Below, in pieces: positions 1 to 12,504 of a stretch of 64,000 nucleotides of DNA. The stretch covers positions 1 to 64,000 of the forward strand of contig NW_018364567.1 of the NCBI RefSeq assembly GCF_002078875.1. The letters run 5' to 3'. Made by a program: the position numbers and the translations under genes. Under the pieces are notes generated by a model, which was not told the origin of the DNA, made no database searches, and worked only from the letters and a program-made list of their open reading frames with translations. Within the stretch, counting starts at the first letter, position 1. The number at the start of each line of letters is the position of its first letter. This DNA is from Numida meleagris. Taxonomy: Eukaryota; Chordata; Aves; Galliformes; Numididae.

Positions 1-319
1 AGTATTTTTATATAGATTATTAGCTTAGTATGAATCAATTATTTTGACCAACATGGGTGAAAATAAAGCTCTGTACATTTTTATTTACTGTATTCAGTGT
101 ACTGTTACAAAGCAAGCTAAAAGTTTATAAGCTGAATTATATTGCATTCATGGTATAAAAACTATCATTTTGTGTTGCAAGCACAAGTTTGCCTAAAGAG
201 AATAATGTAGAGGGAGTGAGGATTTACTTGAGAGCAGCTGAAAACCAAAGGACTTGCCTGTTTTTATTGTTCTGTACCTTGGAGAAATGTATGGAAATGC
301 AGATCATGCAGGTAAGGTA
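1..319. other. Non-coding, inferred CDH2 intron 2
   Basis: AT-rich sequence with no supportable gene, RNA or repeat. It precedes the first CR1 fragment, whose 5' limit cannot be fixed by eye. Confidence 0.6.
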
Positions 320-1938
320 ATCTCATTTGGAAGGTGGGAACTACGGGAGCATTGCCCCTCCCATTGTAAGCGAAGATCAAGTTCGTGACTACATAAGGAA
401 CCTCAATATCTGTAAGACTACGGGTCCTGATGAAATGCATCCCAGTGCCCTGAGGGAATTGGCTGATGTAGTTATGAAGCCATTCTGTGATGATACTTGA
501 AAAGTCACAGCGGACAGGTGAAGTCCCTGTTGACTGGAAAAATGGCAATATAGCACCCATTTTTAAGAAGGTAGAAAGGATGACCCGGTGAACTGCTGAC
601 CTGTTAGCCTCACCTCAGTGCCAGGGAAGATCATGGAGCAGATCCTCCTGGAAGCTTTGCTAAGATATATGGACGAGTAGGAGGTGATATGAGATAACCA
701 GCATGTCTTCACTAAGGGCAAGTCCTGTCTGACCAACTTTGATGATGGTGTAACTGTCAGTGGACAAAGGAAAAGCCACTGATGTCGTCTGTCTAGACTT
801 CAGTAAGGCATTTGACATGCTCCCCCATAACATCCTTATGTCAAGTTGGAAAGATGTGGACTTGATGGGTGGACTGCTCAATGGATGAGGAGCTGGTTAC
901 AGGGTCGTACCCAGAGAGTGGTGGTCAGTGCCTCAGTATCCGCATGGAGATCAGTGACAAATGGTGTCCCTCAGGGGGCAGTACTGGGACCACTGCTCTT
1001 TAATATGTTCATCAGTAACATCGGCAGTGGGGTCGAGTGCACCTTCAGCAAATTTGCGGATGATGCCAAGCTGTGTGATGTGGTTGACACACCTGGGGAA
1101 TGGCATGAATCCAGAGAGCACTAGACAGGCTTGAGCAGTGGACACAGGTGAGCCTCGTGAGGTTCAACAAATCCAAGTGCAAGCTCTTGTTCTTGGGTCA
1201 TGGCAACCCTGGCTATCAGTACAGTCTGGTAAATTTAAGGATGGAGCACAGCACTCCCGGAAAGGCCTTGGGAGGATGGTAAGCTGGACATGAGCCAGCA
1301 GTGTGCCTTCACAGCCCAGAAAGCCAACTGTATCTTGGGCTGTATCAAAAGTAGCGTGGCCAGCAGGGCAAGGGAGGTGATCCTGCCCCTCTACTCTGTG
1401 CTGGTGAGGTCTCACATGAAGTACTGTGACCAGATGCGGAGTCCTCAGTACAGGAGAGATGTGGACCTGTTGGAGCGTGTCCCGAGGAGGGCCACACAAA
1501 TGATCAAAGGGATGGAACACCTCCCTACGAGGACAGGCTGAGAGAGCTGGGGCTATTCAGCCTGGAGAAGAGAAGGCTCCAAGGTGACCTAAGAGCAGCC
1601 TTTCAGTATCTAGAAGGAGGACTATTAAGAAGGAACGAGATGGACTCTTTAGCAGGGTCTGCTGTGATAGGACAATGGGAAATGGTTTCAGACTAAAAGA
1701 GGGAAAATTTAGATCGGATATAAGGAAGAAGTTTTTTTTTTTATAATAAGGGTGGTGAGGCACTGGAACAGGTTGCACAGAGGCAGTGGATGCCCTGTCC
1801 CTGGAGACACGCAAAGTCAGGCTGGATGGGGCTCTGAGCAACCTGATGTAGCTGTAGGTGTCCCTGTTCGTTGCAGGGGAGTTGGACTAGATGACCTTTA
1901 GGGGTCCCTTCCAGCTCAGAAGATTCTGTGATTCTAAG
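320..1938 (+). mobile_element. CR1 LINE fragment (reverse transcriptase part plus 3' end)
   Basis: This is a 5'-truncated, decayed CR1 non-LTR retrotransposon in sense orientation. The RT region is recognisable in pieces. VPQGAVLGPLLF lies near 963-1000, and the catalytic motif FADD is at 1053-1064. The downstream CR1 C-terminal segment ([10 protein letters not shown], then LGCIK) starts at 1290. Upstream, the RNLNICKTTGPDEMHP-like stretch near 400-440 matches the start of the RT domain. Frameshifts and stops, for example near 500 and 595, break the frame, so it is dead. The 3' end, with gattctgtgattcta near 1922-1938, is the typical CR1 terminal repeat. The 5' border is approximate. Confidence 0.93.
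846..1124 (+). pseudogene. Relic of CR1 reverse transcriptase palm region
   Basis: A 92-codon open stretch encodes the palm part of CR1 RT, with the QG-containing motif and the FADD active site. It is only a remnant: the fingers upstream and the thumb and connection downstream continue in other frames or after stops, so no functional protein is expected. Confidence 0.85.
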
Positions 1939-2749
1939 GTAACCCATACAAAATACAATCTCAGAATGCTTCTATACCAACGTGATCTAATTATTAATTA
2001 TTTTAGTCTGAGGCTTTATTTTGCTGTCACAAATTCATACTTTCAGTGAACTACCGATAAAAATGAGTAGGTGGTTGTGTAGATATTTACATGTCATTTA
2101 ACATCAGGCATGATACTTTAACATTAACGAAAGTGCTCTAGTTAAATTTAGTTAAAAAACAGAAAAGATTTGTAAAATGAATGTTATGAGTGATACACAG
2201 TATTACTACAATGCTGAACAAATAAAAATAGTTCTTGGTCTTTAATGTAATTTGTAGCCCACCAGTCTTCTGATAGAGAGGGCCTGAATTTGTTGCTTTT
2301 CTTAAGATCCAATTGGGAAGCCCAAGCCCGCAAAGCAGCGTAGGGACCTCTTCTTTGGTGCATCCATACGTAGTGTAGTTGCATCCATGCAGATGAAAGG
2401 TTCTCTTTGGCTGGTTGTGTTCCAGAGCTCTGTAGAAGAACCAAGCTCTGCAAGGCTGTGACTTGCTCATCCTACCAAGGCTGTTTTTTGCCTTCGTGCT
2501 TACAGTAACATATTAGTATGGATGTGATATATGCCTCTTTGCAATTGCCTGTGTAACTGAAAACAGTGATAGAAATATGATAGGCCAGGTTCTGGTTCTG
2601 AACGATCTTTCTGGGTGATTGGTCAATATCTTTAAACGTTTGATGTATTCCTTTTGTATTATTGTGGTTAGATTCACTGGGTCAGCAAGTTTCCTCTTTC
2701 CTTGAGTGAGCAGCACAGTTCCTTTCCTTTTGTGCACGCTTTTGTTCCC

Positions 2750-3130
2750 GCTTCAGTTCGTTTGATAGCCTCGACTTACCTCATTACATCTTGGTCGCTC
2801 ATCTCGGATCGGTAGAAGAACTGCTTTATCACGCTTTTCTTGACACAGATGTGCAGCCCTTTGTGTCCTTCCCTTCTAACTTCCATCTCGCCTTTTGTCT
2901 CTCCTGCTGCAAATTGATCGCTCATGAAGAGCCCTGTCAGACACGGTGCCATTTCAGAGCTGGGGTAGAAAACCCACAGAGAGCCTCGAAGGACGAGGGA
3001 GTCAGCCTGCCTGCCTCAACATGGCTGCTCAGCTACAATGCTAAAGCTGACGGCGAGGCCCTTTGTGCGAGCCATCTTAAGGCTTTCTCAGTGTGAATAA
3101 CCTCCGGCCCTCCGACTGTATGCAAAGCGA
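2750..3130. promoter_or_regulatory. CpG/GC-richer patch, candidate cis-regulatory element
   Basis: This stretch has many more CpGs and higher GC than its AT-rich surroundings. It includes two YY1-like ATGGC cores in opposite orientation: caacatggctg at 3017-3027 and gccatctt at 3071-3078. A 101-codon open stretch crosses it, but I recognise no protein, and GC-richness alone explains it. Calling it regulatory is inference; it could equally be an old, unrecognised repeat. Confidence 0.3.
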
Positions 3131-3613
3131 GGGGCCTGAATAAGAGCATTGTGCTACAGGAACTTAATGTAGAGCAAGACTAGAAGCCCAGTTTTGCTGG
3201 TTATTTTGGAAATTTTGCATTCAAACCATGTCTAAAAGAAAGAAGCTCATTATGACTCAGTTCCGTTAATTAGACGTAAATTACTGTCTTTAGTGCCCCA
3301 GCACAAAAGAAGGTAACAGGAGTTCTGCAGGACCAGAGGATGCAGAAATTCTAATGAGCTGAGAGCATGAGTGAGGAAGGGTGGGGGGCACAAGGCCCCA
3401 TTAAGCCCCTCTGTGCACACTGGAATGTGCATGTGCAAGAAATGGAGAGTAATTCCTTTTTACCTTCCGATAGTTACGTGTATTTGCTGCAAGTGCTTGT
3501 AAATGGTGTGATGAATGGAGATAGTCCGTCCAGTACAGATTTTTATCTAGAACAGGAAGTTTTAAACAGTTTTTTTTTTTTAAATAAGAGATTAATTTTT
3601 GGAAGTTCAAAGG

Positions 3614-3646
3614 GAAAATAAAATGAAAATAAAATGAAAATAAAAT
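3614..3646 (+). repeat. Tandem repeat, 3 perfect copies of an 11-bp unit
   Basis: Three exact copies of gaaaataaaat stand in a row. This is a small minisatellite-like expansion in AT-rich sequence. Confidence 0.9.
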
Positions 3647-4435
3647 GCTGCCCAACTTCTCATGGTCGTGGGCTTGCCAATTGGCAAGTCTTTGTCATGT
3701 ATATGGATAAAATATGGCTGTTATAAATCATCCAACTTACGTTATCCTTAACGTTCTGTTTTAGAAGCATAAATGTAAAAGCATTAAAGAAATAAATGAG
3801 TGTGCCTGTATCTCCACTCAAGAATGGGTAATAATTTCAGTTTAAGCTAATGATCCTTGTAGTAAATGCTGTTATTTTTTCCATTGCTTGCAAAATTAAT
3901 CATGTGTAAGATGTATGACTTAAAAGATGCTTAATCCACTAAAAAGGATTTCAAAAAAAAACATTTTGCAGTTTTGCTTGTTGGCTGCTCCAAAAAAAAG
4001 GGTTTTTTTTTCCCCATATTTTAAACATAGAATTATTTCTTGTCTCCTTTAATAATGGGTAACAATAGCCACAATCTTCCTTCTTCAGGATTTTGTCAGA
4101 TGGTAACTCGAACAAGCTTCTGTCTTGTGCAGTAAACACACTTTGTAGCTTTGTCCCAGTCTTGTGCTGAATTCAGAAGTAGTGTGTTAGTGTAATCTCT
4201 GAATGATTAAAGACAAGAGAATGGAATAGCTATTTTTGAGAGACTGAAAGAAATAGGAGTATTTAAAGTAGCTTCTGATTTGGTTTTGGATGTTAGCATC
4301 TGATAAGGGATAGTTGGAGAGTAATAATAGCAAATGGTGGGCAGATTTACCTATGGAAGCTGGACATAATGAATATTCTGTTAGTTGCTGTTATGTTTGA
4401 CCTTTCACTTGAATGCTCTTTGGGACCAAACAGTA

Positions 4436-4451
4436 TTTTTTTTTTTTTTTT
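4436..4451 (+). repeat. Poly-T tract (16)
   Basis: An uninterrupted run of T. There is no obvious SINE or LINE body next to it. Confidence 0.9.
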
Positions 4452-7438
4452 GTACTTTCCATGCAGTTTCTCTAAGAATAGTTTGCTGTTCCTAAGATAG
4501 GAAAGTGATTATGTAACTAGGCTGGATATCCATAGAGGAAACGAGTATTTGTGGTCTCGCCACCCCACTTTTAGATTTAGTCTGTTCAGCAAAAAGCCAC
4601 TGAAGTATGAATGAAGAAGCGGAACGAGAAGTTGCTCAGCATCACGGAAAAGCCAGCGTAGTGGGGGGAGTACTTTCTTGGAGGGATGGAAGAGAAAAAG
4701 AGAAGGAAAAAAAAGGTATAAAAACATGTAATGAAACTGTCGTGTTTGGCAACTGACAGCTAATCTAATACACAATACATTTAAGGAAAAAAAAAAAAAA
4801 ACCCTTGCAGTTTTGCAGTTGGATTACCATTGTTTGAAACAGAGAAAACACAAATGTTGGTATAGAGGCTGTTATTAAAGCAAAGGTATCATCTGCTCCA
4901 CTCATAAGTGCGTTTATTTTTAATTGTTGCTCATTTTCTAACCCTTGAAAGTACCTAAAGTAATAACCTGAAATAGACAGGAATTGTTTCACAAACTTTT
5001 GTACTCAAGAGGCAAATCATACCCATAGACACGCACTTCTCTGTAGGCGCGTTTACTGCTGGAAGTGTTAAGGTTTACTCTTAACAGCTGTCTTGTATTT
5101 GTGCTGTTGAAGAACTGTAAAGCCTTAACTTGTTCTGAAGTGTCCTAAAAAAAGCAAAGTGATTTCTTTGAACAGAGTGAATTCTTTTGCTCCTGTCTCG
5201 AACTGTTGGGCTTGTAAATCCCATTTTAGCTCTGTCAGTTACTTCAGCAAGTTGATAGGGAAGCATTGCGTTCTTGTAGTGGTCATCTGACAAGACACTT
5301 GTCCGTGCAGGGGGCTGGGCATAACTGTTACCACCAAAAGTCATTTCTGAACACAGAACCAATACTGGATATTTAGTTTAGTAACAGTCTTTGAATGTTT
5401 AGTGTTTCATATATCCGGATTGCAACAATATTTTGTACAGATACAAAGTGCAAGTTTCTCTCATTGCAAAGTTGCCACATGAGATTAATTTTATAGACAT
5501 TATTAATGTGTTTCCTATCTTACGAAAGGCAGAATTCTGCATGGATTCTTTCTGGTCTGGCAATTTACCATGGAGGCTATTCACTGAAATGCTTTTTAAG
5601 AACTCTTATAAACTATATAAATCATCTGAGAAGAAAATTTTGGAGCAGACCTAGGAGCCTTACTGTAAATTCTTGTGTCTGACATGTAACACCTTCTGCA
5701 TCATTTGATGCTAATTTATTAACTACCCCTGTGTTTTATGTACTTCAGTTAGTAGCCTGTTGCTTATTCCAGTGCCTGGCCTGTGTTTCTCTCCCTGTTA
5801 ATCGGTGGAAGAATGACTTTTGATGAGGCTGAGTCAAAGTTATTAAAAATTTGATTAGAGCATACGTGGAAGGACTCAGAAATACATGTTTTATTTCATA
5901 GTCTTTATGCACGGGAAGCAAGGAAGCCTCTCTCATATAACTTGAACAGGCCTCCTTCCAAGCAGTGGAATCTTCTGCAGTTAGCTGTTTGTTAGGAGCA
6001 AGTATGTGATATCTTCTGCCAGCTTGTCCGAAGGGCTCAGCTTCCAGATCCCTTTTTTTTTTTTCCCTCCTTTCTGCCTCCTTGTATTTCTTGCCTCAAA
6101 TTCCAGAAATTTTCAAAGGGAACAGAGCCTAGAGAAAGTAATGTCATTCTCTAAGGCTGACTTTGAATGTATACAGGGGCTTCTAGGAGCACCAGATAGT
6201 GCATCTTTATTAGCCGGTATTGAACAGCTAGTACTTCTTTAAACTTTGATATGTCCTGATTGAGAAATGCCACGTCTTGGTTTACTGATTGGGCATTTTG
6301 AGACAAATGATATGTTTTCTGTAGCTTCTATGGGTACTTATGATCTTACAAATGTAGAAGGAAGAAATGCATCTGGAGGTTCAGAAAACTAGAAGAAAGT
6401 TTACTGCATCATTTTTGTATCATACATGATTACTTGATATAGTTTAGTTTTATGGGTTATAGAAAGAGGAAGAAAAGGTAAAACAGTGAGCCATCTGCAT
6501 TTGTCCTAAGCTCTACAGATTTGAGCACTAGTTTGTGGGGTGCTTTCATGGGAAGGGGGGCAGGAACAGGTGGCAGAAGGTACTGCCATCTGTTGAGAAT
6601 GAAGCAGGGAGCGCAGTTTAAATAGCAGGGCAATATTCCTAGATATGCAGTGCTGCTAAATACATCACAGGCTAAATGCAAACAGAACTAGTAAGGTGTA
6701 TTTTTATCCGACTCATTACTCAAGAATTGCTTTGTGAGCTCCCTTTCCCAGCATTAGTTCCTTCCTGCCTCTGACTGGCACATCTTCACATATATTAGGC
6801 CTTATGCCCTTGTTTTGCAGTCCTCCACTATTATTTCTATTGCTGTTTCATACTTAGCTCATCACAGTGTTCTTCAATGGCCTATTAAAGCTTCCCTCCA
6901 GATTCTTCCTGCTCAGTTGGGTACCGTTCAACAGTTTATGGGAAGCTTTTTGTTAGTGCCTGTCAACTGCAACGCAAACCAGAGAAGTCATTGCTTCTTG
7001 TCAAGTGGTAATGCTAATCGCGACCCACATTGGGAGTATCATTGAGGCTATTTTGGATCTGGTGATAGGAGTCTTTGCCAGGTCAGCTGGTACCCATTCA
7101 AGGTCAGGAATCGCGTATGAGTCCCTGAGGGGAAAGTACATAGAAATCTAGTTATAGTTCACTGGAAGGGTTATATCAGATCAGAGACTTATGAAAGAAC
7201 CATCACCCTAAGACGCTAATTCTAATCTAGACTATTTACCTGTAGGCAGTCTCAGCCTCAGAACTGTAAACAAAATTTTCAGTAATTTTGCCCTCCGGAT
7301 ATCTGTATGCATAAACTGCTTCTGATCTGTACTGACTCACTCTCTCCTTGTCAGAAATTCTGCTTAAAAACAAGCTCTTGTTTTAGACCATATAACCTTA
7401 TTTGAAGTACAAATCTGTTTCAGTGTGAGGTTATCATA

Positions 7439-7453
7439 ATATATATATATATA
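7439..7453 (+). repeat. Short (AT)n microsatellite
   Basis: About seven alternating AT units inside an AT-rich region. Confidence 0.8.
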
Positions 7454-10397
7454 GATTTTTTTCCTTCTTGCTGTCTGTTCTGTGACCATGGAAATACTTA
7501 CATAGATGGATTAGATAATTTTAAGGACGTATATATATGTATAGCATTAGTAGGGTCTGTTTTTTTCTTGTGGCTTGAACTGGTTTCTTTTATCAGCAGC
7601 AGCCAATATATTAATTTGGTGGATTGCAGTGAAGTACATGTAGGGCACACTGAAACCATGAAACAACTCTCTTAAGGCAATTTGGCAAGTCTGTTTTTGT
7701 TCAGTGCAAGCTCTCCAAATATATTAGAGAAGTGATGTTAGCTGGGGAATGAGTCCCCCAAATGTACATCCAGAACTGCTTGATCTTTGATCTTAGTTTG
7801 CTGTTAGTTTGTATTGTAGCCCTTGGCAAATTTTTTGACTTTGGTTGACTTTCTGTAGCTGCAAAGTAAGAATACTTGCCCACCTGAGAATAATATTGTG
7901 CAGATTTTAAAACAATCCAAAAAAAAGGCTTTCTGTGACCAAAAACTTGTGTCATTTTGAAATTAAGCAAGTTAGCCTAATCCAGGATACTTCTTCATAT
8001 AAAACTTGTCCTTTATTGCTAGACATCTGGTGTCAGTCATCGGGGCTTCTGCAGACTCTCTAGTGGAGGGGAAGTTATTTTTAGATGGCAGTATCTCCAG
8101 CCTGCCTTAACCCTTTAGGAAAGCAGTTTGTCTTTCAATTGAGTACAGAAAGTGGACAGGTTATTATAGACATTTGTGCTCACTACAGTTGGTTGACACG
8201 AATACCACCATCTTTAGCTAGTCATCGTCATTTTTAAAATGTTCATATTTATTTTTAAAATGGAGTAGAAAATGGGGTAAAAGATGAGCAAGATAATTCC
8301 TGGAAACCCGATTCTTTGGAGAATCAGCTGCGGAAGCAAGCCTTTACATTAGTATTACAAAATTGACAGTGTCCCCATGTCAAGAATTTAAATATCCGGC
8401 TGCCCTAGGGCTGGGATAAGTACACTTGCTGTCCTAAGGCATTGATAAGTATAAATATGTATTTAATGTTATGTACGTGCAGAGCATGCATGTATATACG
8501 TAGAATGAAAGTATCCTAAGATGTAGAGTAACCTGTTGTTTAACATTATGAGTGCATTGTAGATTTTTTTCTTTATCCTCAAAGACCAACGGTCTCAACT
8601 TTATTAGATGTAACCTGTTATTCTGAAATTGTTTGATAATAATACTTCTAAATGTATGTGTGGAATGCTCTTAAGTATCTTGTACTTACCTTTGGATAAA
8701 GGCCAAAGAATTTTAATGGAAACAGGTTATTACGAAAAGCTTTAATTTGCTGTTGATCTTTCATTCTTAAGTTCTGCTCTCAAAATGGAAATTTTGCTTT
8801 TGATATCAATTACAGAGACAGTCTTTTGAAAACCATTTTTTTTTTAACTGTGTTGATAGTAAACTTTGACAGAGAATCTCTCATGGTGGAATTTGACCAC
8901 TGTGGAATAAATGTAGCAATAGTCTATATATTTTGAAGTCTTAAATTTGAAATGTTTTTGAAAATAAGATTCATCTCCATCAGAAACATGAGTGACTCTC
9001 ACAGGAGAGCTGAAGTGGTTCTGAGTGTTCACAGGCAACCAAATCTTTTCTGTATGCAATGTGCTTACCTATGTCTTTAGCTGAAAAGGAACTTGTCAAG
9101 TTTGATATTATGAATTAAAGGGAGGAACATTTAATTGTTAATCTGTCGTTGATTTGACATTACTGAGTTCAAGCAACAATTTATCCCAACTACTTGAGAT
9201 ACACACCTATGATTTGGAAGCATGTGATACTTAGACCGCTGATGGTAGAACTAGCATTCCTGTTGCTTCTGCTTAGCAAACTGTTACACATGCAGTCATA
9301 GTGTCTGTAATATGTGTCTGCATCTCTAGGAATATTGTAAGCCAGGATGCCCATTTTGCTTTTCTCCCCTCTTTCATATCTTCTGTATGCTAGAACTTTA
9401 TCTCTCTGTTCCATCCTGTGCAGCAAGTCAGCGAGTGTCAGTGGGAGCAGAACAGAACTGACAATGTATAATTCTAGTTAACTTCACTGTGTTTCTGTGG
9501 CACAATCCCACAGCATGAATACAGGCTCATTTAGCTTTTTTGTTTGTTTGTTTCTACCTGCATAATAGAAAAGGGATTGCTAGAGAAAGTGGGGGAGGAG
9601 TGTAATATGCAGATTGTAAAAGGAAGAGGAAAATGAGCTAGAGAAAATAGTGTTCAAATATGGTATTAATAACCTGTTCTGATAGTTTTTAAGTGATTTG
9701 TTTTCGATGCAGATAAATTTAATAGAGATGATAGTTACAAATACCTTTTTACAAATAACCAAAAGATTTTATCGTGTTAGCTTCTACACAGGAGCAATGT
9801 TAATGTCAATACTTGCTACAGCAATAAAAGTGATTCTAGCAAACAGGAGGTGGAAAGTTGGAATACTTCAACTGCCCTACTAATATAGAGATAGGTATCC
9901 AGGAACGCATTTCCACAGTGAATTTACATATGATCAGTTCAAAGCATAGTAGTAGTCCTGTCTACTTTTACCAGGTACGTATTATTACAAAAACAATTTT
10001 CCTGGTTCAGGCTTTGCTTTCCAGTCGATCAGGCAAGTCATACAAATGATTACCTCATGATGATTTACATTAACGGGAACTGCAAAATTTGCTTTCTGTT
10101 TGTGTGGTGTATTGTGTACATTCACATTACAGACACATCATTCTTTCATGATCTTCCATTGTTCTTGTGATTCTGGGTTTGGCTTCTAGCGATGGAGATT
10201 TGGAAAATTTGAAATTGACCTAGATTTGGAATTGTATCCATAAAACATGCAATGCATAACGTTAATGTCTAAGGAACTGAATTTGCATAAAACAATAGTG
10301 GGAGCAAGTGGCATCTGCTATGAAGAACAAGAAAACCTGTTTTACTTACTGTAAGTGAAGTTTCAGTGTGTTAGTAAATATTTCCTTTAGGCATCAA

Positions 10398-10413
10398 TTT
10401 TTTTTTTTTTTTT
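10398..10413 (+). repeat. Poly-T tract (16)
   Basis: An uninterrupted run of T. A second, shorter T run lies about 100 bp downstream. Confidence 0.9.
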
Positions 10414-10993
10414 GCAAAAATTTACAGGAATCATATAGAGATTTATTGTCTAGATGCTAATAAGTGTGCAGTTGCATTTTCTCCTGTGAGAAAAGGAAGG
10501 AAGAAAATCTCTTTTTTTTTTTGTTTTCAGATTGTTGCAGCAGGACCTAGTAGGTGGGTCAGTAATAACTTTGACAATTGGTAGTCAGTGTACCTCAGCT
10601 ACTTGGAGCACATAGCCTTACAAAAAGCCTGGGAAACTGAGCTGCTCTAAGTGTTTATAATAAACACAGTAGATTTTCAGCTGGGGCAGTGGAGAGTGCT
10701 CTCTGAAAGTAAGTAACCTCTAGCTTGTTGGTGGTGAAACAATTTTAATTGACATATTGTATGGCTTGGGCTAAATGGAGCAATTCGGCTATCAGCAAAC
10801 ATTTGTTGTCTCTTTAACTTACCTGACTTAGAAAGAGATGTGGCAGAAGATCTTAATTACAGTTTATCTTAAAAGTGAGATTAGAACTTTAAAACTTTTG
10901 TAGGATTCAAGAGGACAGCTTTGTGTGTGGTTTTGAGGGTTTTGGATTGGATCTAGGCAAAAATTAAAGGGCTTTCATTAACATGGATGCTGA

Positions 10994-11522
10994 GGGCTGC
11001 TCTGAAAGTAATGCCCCCTATTTTATTATGTTGGCCCGTGATATCAGAGGTGGATCTTGATGGTGTGGCAGTAGACATTGAACCTTCCCACCAATATCCC
11101 ATTACGTGGTGTTGCCATGTGACAGATGGCAGCAGAGGGGCATTCTGACAGAACGGCGTCTGACATGGAAGTGTGTATGAAGCAAAGGTGTGTCACTGAA
11201 TTCCTCCATGTGGAAAAAATGGCACTTAGTGACATTATTGATGCTTGCTGAATGTTTATGGAGACCAACCAGTGAATGTGAGCACAGTGAGGTGGTGGGT
11301 GGTGCATTTCAGCCGTGGCAACAGCGGATCACCTCCACTGGTGCAGATGTTTACAAACGCCGCAGGCATGCTTTTGTTCATTGCTGGAGAAAATGTATAG
11401 CAAATTGAGACTATGTTGAATAATAGTGAGATTTTGCTCTATCAAATAGTGTTACTGTGCTCTTTGTACCTGATGTCATTTCTATGGAAATAAATAGGAG
11501 GCACTACTTTCAGAGCAACCTT
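10994..11522 (+). mobile_element. Mariner-like non-autonomous DNA element (about 0.53 kb)
   Basis: Terminal inverted repeats bound this element. The left end, ggctgctctgaaagtaatgc, is matched by the right end, which in reverse complement reads aggttgctctgaaagtag, followed by tgcctccta against tgcccccta. About 23 of 27 positions agree. Inside, a degenerate reading frame (about 11175-11400) shows pieces such as TEFLHVEK, LNVYGDQPVNVSTVR and WWVVHF. These resemble the N-terminal helix-turn-helix part of mariner-type transposases, with a frame break between them. The catalytic DDD/DDE part is missing, so this is an internally deleted copy. It resembles the bird mariner group that includes Galluhop. 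The TA target duplication is not clear. Confidence 0.78.
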
Positions 11523-12482
11523 TGTGTGTTATAATCTTGTGTAACTGTTTTAGCAAATATCCCTAGTCTTGCTGTATAAAAACATCTCTGCCCAGGTTTT
11601 GAGCAACATTTGAGAGTATCCTCTGAAATAACGAGGTAGGCTGTGAATGGGCATCAAACCTGGAAAGTGATTTTTGATGCAGAAGTATGCAAGTATCTAG
11701 CTTGTTAGGTCTTTGATGGCCTTCCTATGAGGATGTGTCTGTAGTGCAACATCACAAAATGGATACAATTGCTGTCTTCGTGGATCTTGTAAAAATGAGA
11801 GAAATTGTTCACAAAATAGAATTAATTGAAAAAAAAATGTTATATAGTACATTCTGCCTCATGAACCATCATCAGTATGTACTCCTGTGTTTACTAGCCT
11901 CATCTTTACTGTTGGGTTCAACATCAAAATGGTGGTCACACACTTGGGCTATTTATTTATTTTTAACTTTACAGCAGTAATTATGACATTATTAAATTCA
12001 TCCATTACTATTTTAGAGGACTTGTTCCCCTAATCATTTTGGATAGTTTGGTTTTTCAGTTTTACAGTGTTGCCTATAAATCCTACAGAATTGTACTGCT
12101 GTGCATGCTTCAGCTACACAGGATAGCTACACCAAGGAATAGATCATCTGTACTTGCCATGTATCGATTTACTTATCATCAAAGAAATTGCAAATGATGC
12201 ATCAAAGAGGCATTTTTAGTCTGCCAGATTGGCCCAGTCTGGCAAACTAACACAGTTTTCAGATTTGTACTTGCACTGTTGAATTCTTGTTAGGCAGTAG
12301 TGGCAGATTTGCATTATATGTGATAAGTGTACATAGTATGCACCTCTTTCAACTTCTAGATGATTGACAGGTCAAAGGCTGCACATCAGAAGGAATGACC
12401 AAGCACCGGTCATTAGGATGCTGCAGTCATAATGTTCAACTCAGATTCCTAGGATTTTTGTCTTGTACTTAAGAAGAAGCTA

Positions 12483-12504
12483 TGATACTGTTTGATACTG
12501 TTTG
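12483..12504 (+). repeat. Direct duplication of an 11-bp unit
   Basis: Two adjacent exact copies of tgatactgttt. This is minor replication-slippage-type structure. Confidence 0.75.

Larger units (their letters stand above)
1939..10993. other. Non-coding, inferred CDH2 intron 2
   Basis: About 9 kb without supportable coding sequence. Open stretches here are short, unrelated to known proteins and often overlapped by antisense ones. It contains a CpG-richer patch (about 2750-3130), a three-copy 11-bp tandem repeat (3614-3646), poly-T tracts (4436-4451, 10398-10413) and a short TA repeat near 7439-7453. Otherwise it is AT-rich unique sequence. Assignment to intron 2 is inferred from the position upstream of exon 3. 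Confidence 0.7.

Noticed and set aside
846..1124. Reverse transcriptase as evidence of a retrovirus, retron or domesticated RT
   Set aside because: The surrounding sequence and 3' end are those of a CR1 non-LTR element, and frameshifts and stops show it is a dead copy.
2791..3096. 101-codon open stretch on the + strand as a possible gene
   Set aside because: No recognisable domain, no splice context and no related protein in memory. A local rise in GC explains the missing stops.
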